A DNA stretch of 64,000 nt, taken from NCBI RefSeq assembly GCF_022631375.1, contig NZ_JALBGC010000006.1, forward strand, positions 124,001-188,000, read 5' to 3'. The stretch's first letter is position 1, and every line of letters starts with the position of its first letter. This document shows positions 54,157-64,000 of this stretch, piece by piece. Below the pieces are notes generated by a model. It was not told the origin of the DNA. It did not search any database and saw only the letters and a program-made list of their open reading frames with translations. The DNA comes from Hymenobacter cyanobacteriorum. Its GTDB lineage: Bacteria > Bacteroidota > Bacteroidia > Cytophagales > Hymenobacteraceae. The position numbers and the translations under genes are program-made.

Positions 54157-54224
54157 AATGCGCAATATAATGAGCAATATAATGAGCAATAATACGAAGT
54201 TATGCTCAATGTACTGCGCATTAT
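54155..54224. repeat. 12-bp operator repeats upstream of hipBA
   Basis: ATAATGCGCAAT (54155-54166), ATAATGAGCAAT (54167-54178) and ATAATGAGCAAT (54179-54190) are contiguous direct repeats. Two inverted copies follow (TTATGCTCAAT at 54200-54210 and ACTGCGCATTAT at 54213-54224). They overlap the hipB start and fit cooperative autorepression by HipB. Confidence 0.75.
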
Positions 54225-54267
54225 CATAAATCTGATATAGCGGGTTTTATGAACGTATATAGTCCAT

Positions 54268-54552
54268 TTAATCGACTTTTTGTGTACAATATTCCTTGTA
54301 CCTGCGGAGTGCTGACAATCGGCTCGCCAAGTTGTTGATATCCTTTTTGTCCATGGTTCCCGCCTTTTTCAACGCAGAGATTTCTTGGGTCATCATCCTG
54401 TCAATAGTGTCGATTCCATCTGGAAACAAGCTGTTTAGGTCACATTGAGACTGTTCCTCAATAATTTGGAGATAGTATGGATATTGCTCTGGGGCAGACG
54501 TGTAAGATAGTTTCGTAAGCCAGTCTTGGAAGACTTCTTTGTCAAATGCCAT
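54268..54552 (-). CDS. AT-rich hypothetical protein (94 aa)
   Basis: Starts MAFDKEVFQDWLTKLSYTSA and is rich in Asp, Gln, Lys and Ile, unlike the GC-rich neighbours, so it was probably acquired by transfer. Pattern DWLTKLSYTSAPEQYPYYLQ resembles short N-terminal domains of some restriction or defence nucleases, but I cannot assign a family. It sits between hipBA and the rep remnant. Confidence 0.6.
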   Translation of the reverse strand: MAFDKEVFQDWLTKLSYTSAPEQYPYYLQIIEEQSQCDLNSLFPDGIDTIDRMMTQEISALKKAGTMDKKDINNLASRLSALRRYKEYCTQKVD

Positions 54553-54606
54553 TTGGCTACTGTTAGAATTGGGTGTGGTACATGCACGCTGAATGTCGGG
54601 AATCTA

Positions 54607-55390
54607 TCAGCGCAGGCCGCAAATCTTCAAAAACAGGCCCCCAGGGTTCTTCGTGGCCTTCACCTTGTCGGTCTTGAGCTGGTAAGTAAACTTGAAAAGC
54701 TGGTCTAGATGCTTGGGGTCCCCAAGAATGGTGGCCACCAGTTGGGGCTGGGTGATGCCCAGCATGTCCAAGCTTTGCCGAGCCGCGTAGGCGCGGGCAT
54801 CCTCAGCCGGTTGTTCAAAGGGAATGGGCAGCTGCTGGGGCTGCTGGCGAGCAATGGTGAAGCGCACCGCGTCGTAGGCCCTCCCCTTCTTGAGCAGTTG
54901 GTAGTCGATTTTGAGGTCGGTGTGCTCGCTGACCTAGCGCACGGCAATGTCGAGCACCCGGGCCTTGAGTTGGCTGATGTTCTGAAACAGCTCCGGCTCC
55001 TTGCCCTTGGGGTCTTTCAGGTGCAGCATCTGCTTGAATTCGTCCAGCGGGTAGGTGCGCGTGCTGGCCTTGTCCTTCCACTGGCTCACAAGCTGATAAA
55101 TGTGCTTGGCGTACTTGCTGCTCAGCTTCAGGGCCGAGTGCAGCTGGTAGGAGGTAAAGTTTTCCTTGAGGTTGAACAGGAAGGGCCGGATGGGCGCCGC
55201 CAGCTGAGTCTGCAGGCAGCCCTTGCCCTTGATGTACTCCACCCGCTGAAACATCCACAGCTGCTGGTAGGTGCGCTCGTTTTCTACCTCGAACATGCGC
55301 GAGCCCATGTCGGCCGTGGCCTCGCGCAGCTGCTGGTAGTTCCACTGCCGCCCCGTCAGGGCCGCCTCAATGGCCGCCAGCTCGGCCTGG
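54607..55390 (-). pseudogene. Plasmid replication initiator (Rep_3/RepB-type) remnant with in-frame TAG
   Basis: The C-terminal part of a Rep initiator is clear: WNYQQLREATADMGSRMFEV, SYQLHSALKLSSKYAKHIYQ, YPLDEFKQMLHLKDPKGKEP, then ISQLKARVLDIAVR. A TAG at 54934-54936 stands where Gln is expected, and the same frame continues with SEHTDLKIDYQLLKKGRAYD and ends PGGLFLKICGLR. The N-terminus is missing and replaced by AbiEii sequence, so the protein is not functional as Rep. It suggests plasmid-derived DNA. Confidence 0.75.
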
Positions 55391-55607
55391 GTAACCAAGT
55401 CCACATCCACGGAAAAGCGCCGGGCCTGGCCCAGCACGAGCACCAGGCAGGTGCCGCCCTTAAACGTGAAGGGCAGCCCGGTTTCGACCAGCCGCTCGAC
55501 CAGGGTGAGGGCCAGAATCATTTTTCCAGAATGGAAGGGTCCAGGCCGGGGCGCTGCCGGCAGTGGTCCATCATCCACTCGCGGGTAAAAGAAGTTGTCG
55601 TAATCAT
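55391..55607 (-). pseudogene. AbiEii toxin (nucleotidyltransferase) truncated and frameshifted
   Basis: Starts ATG 55605-55607, overlapping the antitoxin stop as ATGA. The first frame MITTTSFTREWMMDHCRQRP ends at a TGA after an A-run (about 55525). The continuing sequence MILALTLVERLVETGLPFTF, FKGGTCLVLVLGQARRFSVD is in another frame, consistent with loss of one A. The nucleotidyltransferase motif (GGT, later D.D) is present. After about 55390 the sequence changes to Rep, so the toxin lacks most of its C-terminus. Confidence 0.75.
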
Positions 55608-56380
55608 GTGGGAAGCAGCGAAGACAGGCCCACGGCCAGTAACAGCTCGCGGAGGGCCGGTGCTTTGCCCCGCCGCTTAGCGTAGGAAAACAGGGTGCGG
55701 GCATCGAGCCGGTACTGGCGGGCGGCCGTGCGGTAAATGGTGCGCAGCTCCTCGCCCTGGTAGGCCGCAAACAGCGTGGGGTCGCTGAGCAGGTCCACCA
55801 GCAGCTTCTCCAGGCGCGGCACGGGCACCTCGGCCACGCGCTGCACGGGCGCGCGGCTCACCAGCGGCAGCACCAGCACGGCATCGGGGGTTTCGGCCAC
55901 GTACAACTCCAGCACGCGGGCATCGGGCTGCAGAAACACGCGCGCTCCCAGCCGGTCTTTCAGGGCGTAGTAGGTTGACTGCAGCGCCTCGGGCGCCACT
56001 TCTACCAGCTGCACCGTGCGCATTAGTTGGTGGGTGGTGAAGTCGTTCAGCCACTGCGTGGTCCATACGCAGCCACTGTCCAGGAATAGCTCGGTCGCCA
56101 GTGCCTGCCACAGGCTCGCCAGGTCCGGCGGCACCGTCGGGGTGAAGTCGGCAACCGAAGCCCCACCCGGTAGGGCATACACGCCCCGGCCCGCGTGCGC
56201 CAGCTGGTTGCGCTGGGTCAGCCGGTGCAGGTACACGTCGAGCGTGGCCTGCTTAAGCGTCGGGTTCAGCGTGGCCACCCGCGCCAGCAGCTCCTTGCGG
56301 GAAAGCACGGGCTGAGTTCCGAACCAATCCGGAAGCTGAGCCTCTACGGTTGCCAGGAAGTGCTCGTCAGACGAATGCAT
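55604..56380 (-). CDS. AbiEi-like type IV antitoxin (DUF6577-like)
   Basis: 258 residues from ATG 56380 (the longer frame starts at TTG). The N-terminal winged-helix part (RKELLARVATLNPTLKQATL, YLHRLTQRNQLAHAGRGVYA) is followed by a C-terminal antitoxin domain. It overlaps the toxin start by 4 bp, the classical abiE arrangement. It appears intact while its toxin is broken, so the system may be inactive or the antitoxin may serve elsewhere. Confidence 0.8.
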   Translation of the reverse strand: MHSSDEHFLATVEAQLPDWFGTQPVLSRKELLARVATLNPTLKQATLDVYLHRLTQRNQLAHAGRGVYALPGGASVADFTPTVPPDLASLWQALATELFLDSGCVWTTQWLNDFTTHQLMRTVQLVEVAPEALQSTYYALKDRLGARVFLQPDARVLELYVAETPDAVLVLPLVSRAPVQRVAEVPVPRLEKLLVDLLSDPTLFAAYQGEELRTIYRTAARQYRLDARTLFSYAKRRGKAPALRELLLAVGLSSLLPT

Positions 56381-56433
56381 ACTGCAAGATACGCCAACAC
56401 ACGCCAATAAGTGGCATATCTTTCATACTGCTT

Positions 56434-56733
56434 TTAAGCCTGTCGTCGGGTGGCCATTCTCAATGCGGTCAGGTCCAACGTGGCCAGGGGTAGGGGAGCG
56501 GCCAGGCCTGCCCCGTGAATCAAATCGCGGGCCCAGGCCGCCAGGTCAGTAGCGTAAATCATTGGCCGGCCGGTTTCATCCGCATACCCGGTTATGCCGC
56601 GCAGGAAGGCCGCCAACTCGGGCTGCAGGGCCATGGGTGCCTCCGCCAGGGGCTGGTCGGGGCAGGTGGGCAGGAGCAGCGAGTTCAGATAATCCCGCAA
56701 CGTTTGGTAAGCAGCTTGGCTGGCAGAGGTCAT
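56434..56733 (-). CDS. Hypothetical protein (99 aa)
   Basis: From ATG 56731-56733; a longer frame to 56802 has no better start. MTSASQAAYQTLRDYLNSLL, ELAAFLRGITGYADETGRPM and TDLAAWARDLIHGAGLAA look helical and soluble. No family recognised; 53 bp from the antitoxin start, on the same strand. Confidence 0.45.
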   Translation of the reverse strand: MTSASQAAYQTLRDYLNSLLLPTCPDQPLAEAPMALQPELAAFLRGITGYADETGRPMIYATDLAAWARDLIHGAGLAAPLPLATLDLTALRMATRRQA

Positions 56734-57128
56734 CGATTGAAGGCAGGCAGCAGGTGGCTGAAGTAATTGCAAAAAAGTGACAAATGGAGCGCTATTACTC
56801 ATGGTGAGCGATGGGTTGACGACTGCATCCGAAGGGCAGTTGGGCGAACCCCTCCGGGCCGGGCTGGCGGGGCTTCGGCCGAGCCTACGCCCCCAGTTGG
56901 AAATTCTGTTCCACGTCGCGCCCCTTGACCCCGTCGTTGGACATGGACTCCAGTACGGAGTGGGGAATGAGGTGGGAGCCGGTGGCGTCGGCTTCCCGGA
57001 GGGTACAAATTAGGCAAAGCATAAGGAGGTAAAGAGAAGCGTTAGTAGCAAGGTAAACCGCCTTTCCATGGGCATGCGGCTCCTTGCCAAGTATAACACT
57101 CCCTTCATGCTCCTCGTTACTTAGCGGG
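56734..57128. other. Intergenic region with a possible broken signal-peptide ORF
   Basis: On the minus strand ATG near 57069 begins MERRFTLLLTLLFTSLCFA and then stops at TAA, resembling a signal peptide with no following gene. No other supported gene. The 12-bp block GTTACTTAGCGG is duplicated in tandem at 57117-57140, overlapping the AraC stop. Confidence 0.35.
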
Positions 57129-57713
57129 TTACTTAGCGGGTGTCGCAGCATCTTGCACGCCTGTTAATTGCTCGCGCCGGTACTCGCTCGGCGAAGTGCC
57201 GGTTTCGCGCTGGAACTGCCGCGACAAGTGCCCCAGGTTGCTGTAGCCCAGCTCCCGGGCCACCCGGCCCACGGGCAGGGTGCTTTCACGCAGCAGGCAC
57301 CGGGCCGCTTCCACGCGCTGCCGGATGACGTAGTGCTCCAAACTCAGGCCCTCGGTGGCCGAAAACACGTCGCTCAGGTAGGCAAACCGCCGCTGCAGCC
57401 GCTCGCTAAGTTGCCGCGAAAAGTGGCCGCTGCGCAGCGCCGCCGGCTCGGTGGCCAGCAGGTGGGCAATGATTTCCTTGATTTGCGCCACTAGCCGCTG
57501 CTGCGGGGAAAGCTGGTCCAGGATTTCAAAGCCTTCTGCTTCCAGGCACTGCCGCAGCCGGGGCCAGTCGATGGTGGCGGCGTCGTCGCGCAGCTCCACC
57601 TCCCCCAGCTCTACGCGCAGCGGCACCAGCCCAAGCTCCACGAGCTGCTCGCGCACTACCAGGATGCACTTTACGCAGACCATGTGCCGGATATAAAGGA
57701 GTGTGGAGGCCAT
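57129..57713 (-). CDS. HMA-like/AraC-family transcriptional regulator
   Basis: 194 residues. The N-terminal domain begins YIRHMVCVKCILVVREQLVE, with a CxxC metal-site motif as in heavy-metal-associated domains, then a ferredoxin-like EVELRDDAATIDWPRLRQCL. The C-terminal half has AraC HTH units: LSDVFSATEGLSLEHYVIRQ and VGRVARELGYSNLGHLSRQF. It lies 9 bp after CusA and is probably co-transcribed, so it may sense metal and regulate the operon. Confidence 0.85.
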   Translation of the reverse strand: MASTLLYIRHMVCVKCILVVREQLVELGLVPLRVELGEVELRDDAATIDWPRLRQCLEAEGFEILDQLSPQQRLVAQIKEIIAHLLATEPAALRSGHFSRQLSERLQRRFAYLSDVFSATEGLSLEHYVIRQRVEAARCLLRESTLPVGRVARELGYSNLGHLSRQFQRETGTSPSEYRREQLTGVQDAATPAK

Positions 57714-57722
57714 GGGTGGGGA

Positions 57723-60944
<3,222 letters not shown>

Positions 60945-60947
60945 GAG

Positions 60948-61688
60948 TTATTGGGGAAGTGCAGGTAAGAGAAGGCGCAGCCCCGGGCCGGGCCGTAGGC
61001 TGTCCACGTGCGCCACAAAGGGCTGAGCGCCGGGGCGCCCGTGCAGGTGCAGCCGCTTGGGGGCACGGCGTGGGGCCGGCGGCAGCAGGAAGCCCACCAG
61101 CTCCAGGGGCCCGCGGGCAAACCGGCCGTGGGCTCCCAGCTCGGGAGCCGCTTCGTCGGCCGGGCCGGCGGTGGGATAAGCGGCCACGTGCCACCACACC
61201 GCCAGCGGCTCGCCCAGCAGCCGAAAGGGCTGCGCCCCGCGCGCCTTAAGGCCGGCCCGCGAGGCCGTGGCGTGAATGAATTTGGCCAGCTGCCCCGGCG
61301 TGGTAAGCGTGGCCGGCACCGGGCCGGCGTCCCGCCACTGCGTCACCCGGCTCTGCAGCAGCCAGGTGGCCCGGCCCCGAAAGCCGGCCGTGGTTTCGGT
61401 GGCCCCATCGGGCCGCAGCTGGGTGGTGTAGGCCTGGCCGGCCACGACCAGTATTTCGCCGCCCCCTTCGGCCTCCCCTACCGCGTAAAGCAGGGGGCGG
61501 GCCGTGAGCGTGTCCAGCGCCACCATACACCGGGCACTACCCGGCGGCGACGAACGCAGGCGCCCACTCGCCCGCTGGTGCTGAGCGGCCAGGGGCAGCG
61601 TCAGACCAAGCAGCAGGCCCAGGCCGATTCCGCCGCCTTGCAGCGCGGGCCGGCCCCCCGGAAGGCGACGAAACAAGTAATTGTACAT
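60948..61688 (-). CDS. Acetolactate decarboxylase-like protein
   Basis: 246 residues from ATG 61688. N-terminal membrane or signal segment (GLGLLLGLTLPLAAQ), then EAEGGGEILVVAGQAYTTQL, PATLTTPGQLAKFIHATASR, LELVGFLLPPAPRRAPKRLH and a His cluster LHLHGRPGAQPFVAHVDSLR. The layout resembles COG3527-type acetolactate decarboxylase, where His residues hold a zinc ion. Being exported and inside a metal-efflux operon is unusual for acetoin metabolism, so its activity may differ. Confidence 0.55.
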   Translation of the reverse strand: MYNYLFRRLPGGRPALQGGGIGLGLLLGLTLPLAAQHQRASGRLRSSPPGSARCMVALDTLTARPLLYAVGEAEGGGEILVVAGQAYTTQLRPDGATETTAGFRGRATWLLQSRVTQWRDAGPVPATLTTPGQLAKFIHATASRAGLKARGAQPFRLLGEPLAVWWHVAAYPTAGPADEAAPELGAHGRFARGPLELVGFLLPPAPRRAPKRLHLHGRPGAQPFVAHVDSLRPGPGLRLLLPALPQ

Positions 61689-61702
61689 GCGCGAGCAGGC
61701 GG

Positions 61703-62206
61703 CTACTTGCGCGCCGAGTTGTGGTTGCTCACGAATTGCCACTGGCCGGCCGCGTTCTTGCGCAGCACGCTCGTGGCTACCCCGCGCCGCTTGATGGGGG
61801 CCGGCGTGGCAGCATCCTTGGGCCCTTTTTTTAGCCCGATGGTGTAGGTGTAGCTCTCCGTGGCGAAGGCGTAGGGGCCGTCCACCGTCACGTCGGCCTT
61901 GTAGTCACTGTAAGTAAACGAGCTGAACTCCTTGAGCTCGGGCCCGAGGTGATGGTCCCGGTAGTGGGCGTAGGTGCCTTCCCGGCTGCCCGATTCCAGC
62001 ACCACGGAGTTGGCCGCGAACAGCCGGGTGGTACCGGTGATGTCGAGTTTTTGCACGGCCTGCTGGTACTGCTTGAGCACGGCCCGCACGGCGACTTCGT
62101 CGGCCGAAACGAGCGGAGTAGTCGCGGCAGTGGGCGCGGCGGTTTGGGCGAGGGCCGGGGCCGCGAAAGCGGGCACGGCGAGCAGGGCAACGAGAAAACG
62201 ACGCAT
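61703..62206 (-). CDS. Exported NTF2-like (DUF4440/SnoaL-type) protein, second copy
   Basis: 167 residues with a signal peptide (ending APALAQ). Core: VRAVLKQYQQAVQKLDITGT, SVVLESGSREGTYAHYRDHH, DVTVDGPYAFATESYTYTIG and ending LRKNAAGQWQFVSNHNSARK. It shares the NTF2-like type with 8405-8872, and both occur with RND operons. Probably a small periplasmic ligand- or metal-related protein. Confidence 0.72.
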   Translation of the reverse strand: MRRFLVALLAVPAFAAPALAQTAAPTAATTPLVSADEVAVRAVLKQYQQAVQKLDITGTTRLFAANSVVLESGSREGTYAHYRDHHLGPELKEFSSFTYSDYKADVTVDGPYAFATESYTYTIGLKKGPKDAATPAPIKRRGVATSVLRKNAAGQWQFVSNHNSARK

Positions 62207-62224
62207 AGCTGGCAGGGACAGAAA

Positions 62225-63370
62225 TTACTGATTGAGGTAAATGGACTTGAGCTGGTAGGTGCCGGTCGTGACCACCCGGTCGTTTTCGTTGACCTGGCCC
62301 TGCACCAGCACGGTTTGCTGCCCGTTCACGGCCCCGGGCTGCACGAAGCGAATCTTGAAGCGCTCTGGCTCGGTGTGCACGAAGACCACCGGCTTTCCGT
62401 TGAGGTCGGTGATGGCGGAGGTGGGCACGGTCAGCTGCGGCTTCCCGCCGCCGGTCTGGCCCACCACCTGCACGTTTACGGCCTGACCGGCGCGGTACTC
62501 GTTGCCTTCGGGGGCGTCGAGCTCCAGCACCAGTTGCCGCGCCTGGTTGACAGGGTTCACCACGTTTGAGAACACCACGAGCCGGGCGGGCACCCCGGCC
62601 TGGCCCTGCAGGCCTTCAACCCGGAACACGGCGCCGGGCGTGACCTTGGCCAAATCCTGGGCAAACACCTGCGCTTCCACGCGCAGCTTGCCGGGGTTGA
62701 TGACCCGGAACAGCTCGTCGCCCTGGCTCACCTGCTGGCCCACGGCGAGGTTGAACACGTCCACGGTGCCGCTCACCGGGGAGGTGATGCTGACGCGGCG
62801 CTGGCCGGCTTGCCCGTTTTGGATGCCGGCGTTCTGGCGGGCCTGACGCAGGCGCAGCTCGGCGGCCACCACGTCCTTGCGGGCGGCGATGTCGGCGATG
62901 CTCTGCAGGCGGGCGTAGTCCTGCTGGGCGGCGCGCAGCTCGGCCTGGGCATTGGCCCGCTCGGTACTGAGCCCGATTTGTTGGGTGGCGTCCAGGGTTT
63001 GCTCGATGACGGCCAGCGTCTGCCCGGCCCGCACGGGTTGGCCCACTTTCGCGGCCAAACTCACAATGCGGCCCCCCTGCGGCACCACGATGCGGCCTTC
63101 GCCCCCTGCCGCGGCCGACACCGTGCCGTACAGCGTGGCGCGGCTATACGTCGTCGAGAAAGCGGCCAGGGTGGTCTGCACCTGAAACAGGAACTGGCTT
63201 TCCTTGGGCAGCAGCACCTCGTCGGTCAGGGCCACGCCGGTGCTGGCCTTGGCGGTGCCGCCGTGGTCTTCGCCTCCGTGCGCCTGCACCAGGGCCGGGG
63301 GCGGCAGCAGCACGGTCAGGACCAAGCCAGCCGCGGCCGTGACGGCCAGGATTTTATGAGTGGTTTTCAT
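62225..63370 (-). CDS. CusB/CzcB-type RND adaptor
   Basis: 381 residues. Signal-type N-terminus, then a His-containing stretch AHGGEDHGG, a lipoyl-like domain (GGRIVSLAAKVGQPVRAGQT), a long coiled hairpin, and a second lipoyl half (VSITSPVSGTVDVFNLAVGQ). The C-terminal part ends YQLKSIYLNQ. It is the partner of the CusA at 57723-60944 and follows the membrane protein gene by 12 bp. Confidence 0.9.
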   Translation of the reverse strand: MKTTHKILAVTAAAGLVLTVLLPPPALVQAHGGEDHGGTAKASTGVALTDEVLLPKESQFLFQVQTTLAAFSTTYSRATLYGTVSAAAGGEGRIVVPQGGRIVSLAAKVGQPVRAGQTLAVIEQTLDATQQIGLSTERANAQAELRAAQQDYARLQSIADIAARKDVVAAELRLRQARQNAGIQNGQAGQRRVSITSPVSGTVDVFNLAVGQQVSQGDELFRVINPGKLRVEAQVFAQDLAKVTPGAVFRVEGLQGQAGVPARLVVFSNVVNPVNQARQLVLELDAPEGNEYRAGQAVNVQVVGQTGGGKPQLTVPTSAITDLNGKPVVFVHTEPERFKIRFVQPGAVNGQQTVLVQGQVNENDRVVTTGTYQLKSIYLNQ

Positions 63371-63382
63371 GTTCGTTGAGCT

Positions 63383-64000
63383 TTAAGGAAAGGGGGTGCG
63401 GCGGCTGGCCGTCAGGGCCTGCTCGGAGGTTTGCATCGCGGGCTCCGGCCGCCGGCGGCGCATGAGCAGGGCCGTCAGCACAATGCCGAGCACGAAGGCG
63501 CCGACCAGCGCCAGAATGGTTTTCCAGGAGGAGAAAAGCGAGCCGTCGGCGTGGGCGACCTCGGCCGCTACGGGCAGCTTCTCTCCCACTTTAATGCCTT
63601 CGAGCAGCATTAAATCGGCCTTGTCGCCGGCCACGATGTTGGCGGCGAAGCTGTAGGCTTTGTTGGCCGGAAACTGGCCCTCCACGAGGTAAATGCCCGG
63701 CTCTTTTTCCGTCACCGCCCATTTCAGATTCGCATCCTCCGGGTTGGTGAGCGTCAGCTTGGCCCCTTTAATGGGGGTGTTGGTGGCGTAGTCGGACAGG
63801 AACAGGCGCAGGTCGGCGGGCTTGCCCCCTTCCAGCGGCTCGTAGCGCAGCAGCACCTCGAACTGTTCCGAGAGCGCCGCCACCGAGAAGGAGGTCGCGC
63901 CGGCCGGGGTCGACGCCTTGGGCGCGCCGTGGTCTTCGCCCCCGTGGGCGTAGGCTCCGACGCTGAGCACAAGCAGGCCCAGCAGCAAAATCAGGAGTTG
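63383..64000 (-). CDS. Exported membrane protein of the efflux operon, 5' end outside window
   Basis: The frame stays open to the right edge (QLLILLLGLL in the signal region), so the true start lies beyond 64000. After the signal there is AHGGEDHGAPK, the same His-containing element as in the following CusB. A beta-rich domain follows (LTLTNPEDANLKWAVTEKEP, YLVEGQFPANKAYSFAANIV), then a C-terminal helix (SWKTILALVGAFVLGIVLT) and a basic tail. No family firmly recognised; it precedes CusB by 12 bp. Confidence 0.7.
   Translation of the reverse strand, partial: QLLILLLGLLVLSVGAYAHGGEDHGAPKASTPAGATSFSVAALSEQFEVLLRYEPLEGGKPADLRLFLSDYATNTPIKGAKLTLTNPEDANLKWAVTEKEPGIYLVEGQFPANKAYSFAANIVAGDKADLMLLEGIKVGEKLPVAAEVAHADGSLFSSWKTILALVGAFVLGIVLTALLMRRRRPEPAMQTSEQALTASRRTPFP

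Noticed and set aside
56885-57151. 88-codon minus-strand ORF overlapping the AraC stop
   Set aside because: Mixed composition and no start context; a short signal-like peptide in another frame stops after 19 residues.

Overview
The window reads as a high-GC Bacteroidota genome, most likely Hymenobacter or a close relative. The basis is protein similarity recalled from memory, a Bacteroidota-type -7 promoter motif (TAnnTTTG), a type IX secretion C-terminal sorting domain, a 287-residue RpoD-like sigma factor, and DUF6660 and DUF2490 family proteins. It is a dense metal-homeostasis and resistance region with accessory and plasmid-like pieces (a HipBA module, AbiE remnants, a broken Rep initiator). 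No rRNA, tRNA, CRISPR array or intact insertion sequence was seen.

Layout. 1-8.9 kb (minus strand): a metal-efflux operon made of an NTF2-like secreted protein, a Cys-rich DUF6660 protein, a CusA RND pump fused to its TolC-type outer-membrane factor, a CusB adaptor, YnfA, a NicO-like transporter and a partial P-type ATPase. 9-15.6 kb: gmhA, feoB, a glutamine-dependent NAD synthetase split by one in-frame TAG, a lipoprotein and a small ORF. 15.8-22.7 kb (minus): dgoD, a stand-alone TolC protein, DUF6328, DUF1345, a Na/Ca exchanger family protein, DUF2490, a RimK/LysX-type aspartic protease-like protein and a small Cys-containing protein. 23.3-32.1 kb: a second DUF6660 gene, a CzcD exporter with a His-rich N-terminus, a divergent Nramp transporter, a secreted PHP-domain metallohydrolase, an internally duplicated protein of unknown function, and an outer-membrane protein behind a DtxR-like operator.

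32.2-39.9 kb (minus): a degraded gene (plus strand), then MFS, PepSY, CDF, a second CusA pump and a His-rich exported protein, the last separated from the pump by a strong hairpin with a U-tract. 40-46.3 kb: an RpoD-like and an ECF sigma factor, then a chromate cluster (ChrB-AraC fusion, ChrB, DUF1259, ChrA). 46.4-52.4 kb: two small paralogous proteins behind a palindromic operator, an alpha/beta hydrolase, a small HTH protein, and a PAS histidine kinase, response regulator and KaiB-domain trio.

52.5-57.1 kb: hipBA with a 12-bp repeat operator, an AT-rich orphan gene, a frameshifted AbiEii toxin spliced onto a stop-interrupted Rep initiator, and an intact AbiEi-like antitoxin. 57.1-64 kb (minus): a third metal-efflux operon (exported membrane protein, CusB, NTF2-like protein, acetolactate-decarboxylase-like protein, CusA and an HMA-AraC regulator).

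Functionally, the three RND pumps, two CDF exporters, the P-type ATPase, the NicO-like protein and ChrA remove metals or chromate. FeoB and the Nramp protein probably import Fe2+ and other divalent metals. The HMA-AraC and ChrB-AraC proteins look like local sensors. The most unusual items are the amber-split NadE, the AbiEii/Rep chimera, the ChrB-AraC fusion, the KaiB two-component trio and several orphan palindromic operators. TAG ends several ordinary genes here, so I see no case for genetic recoding.
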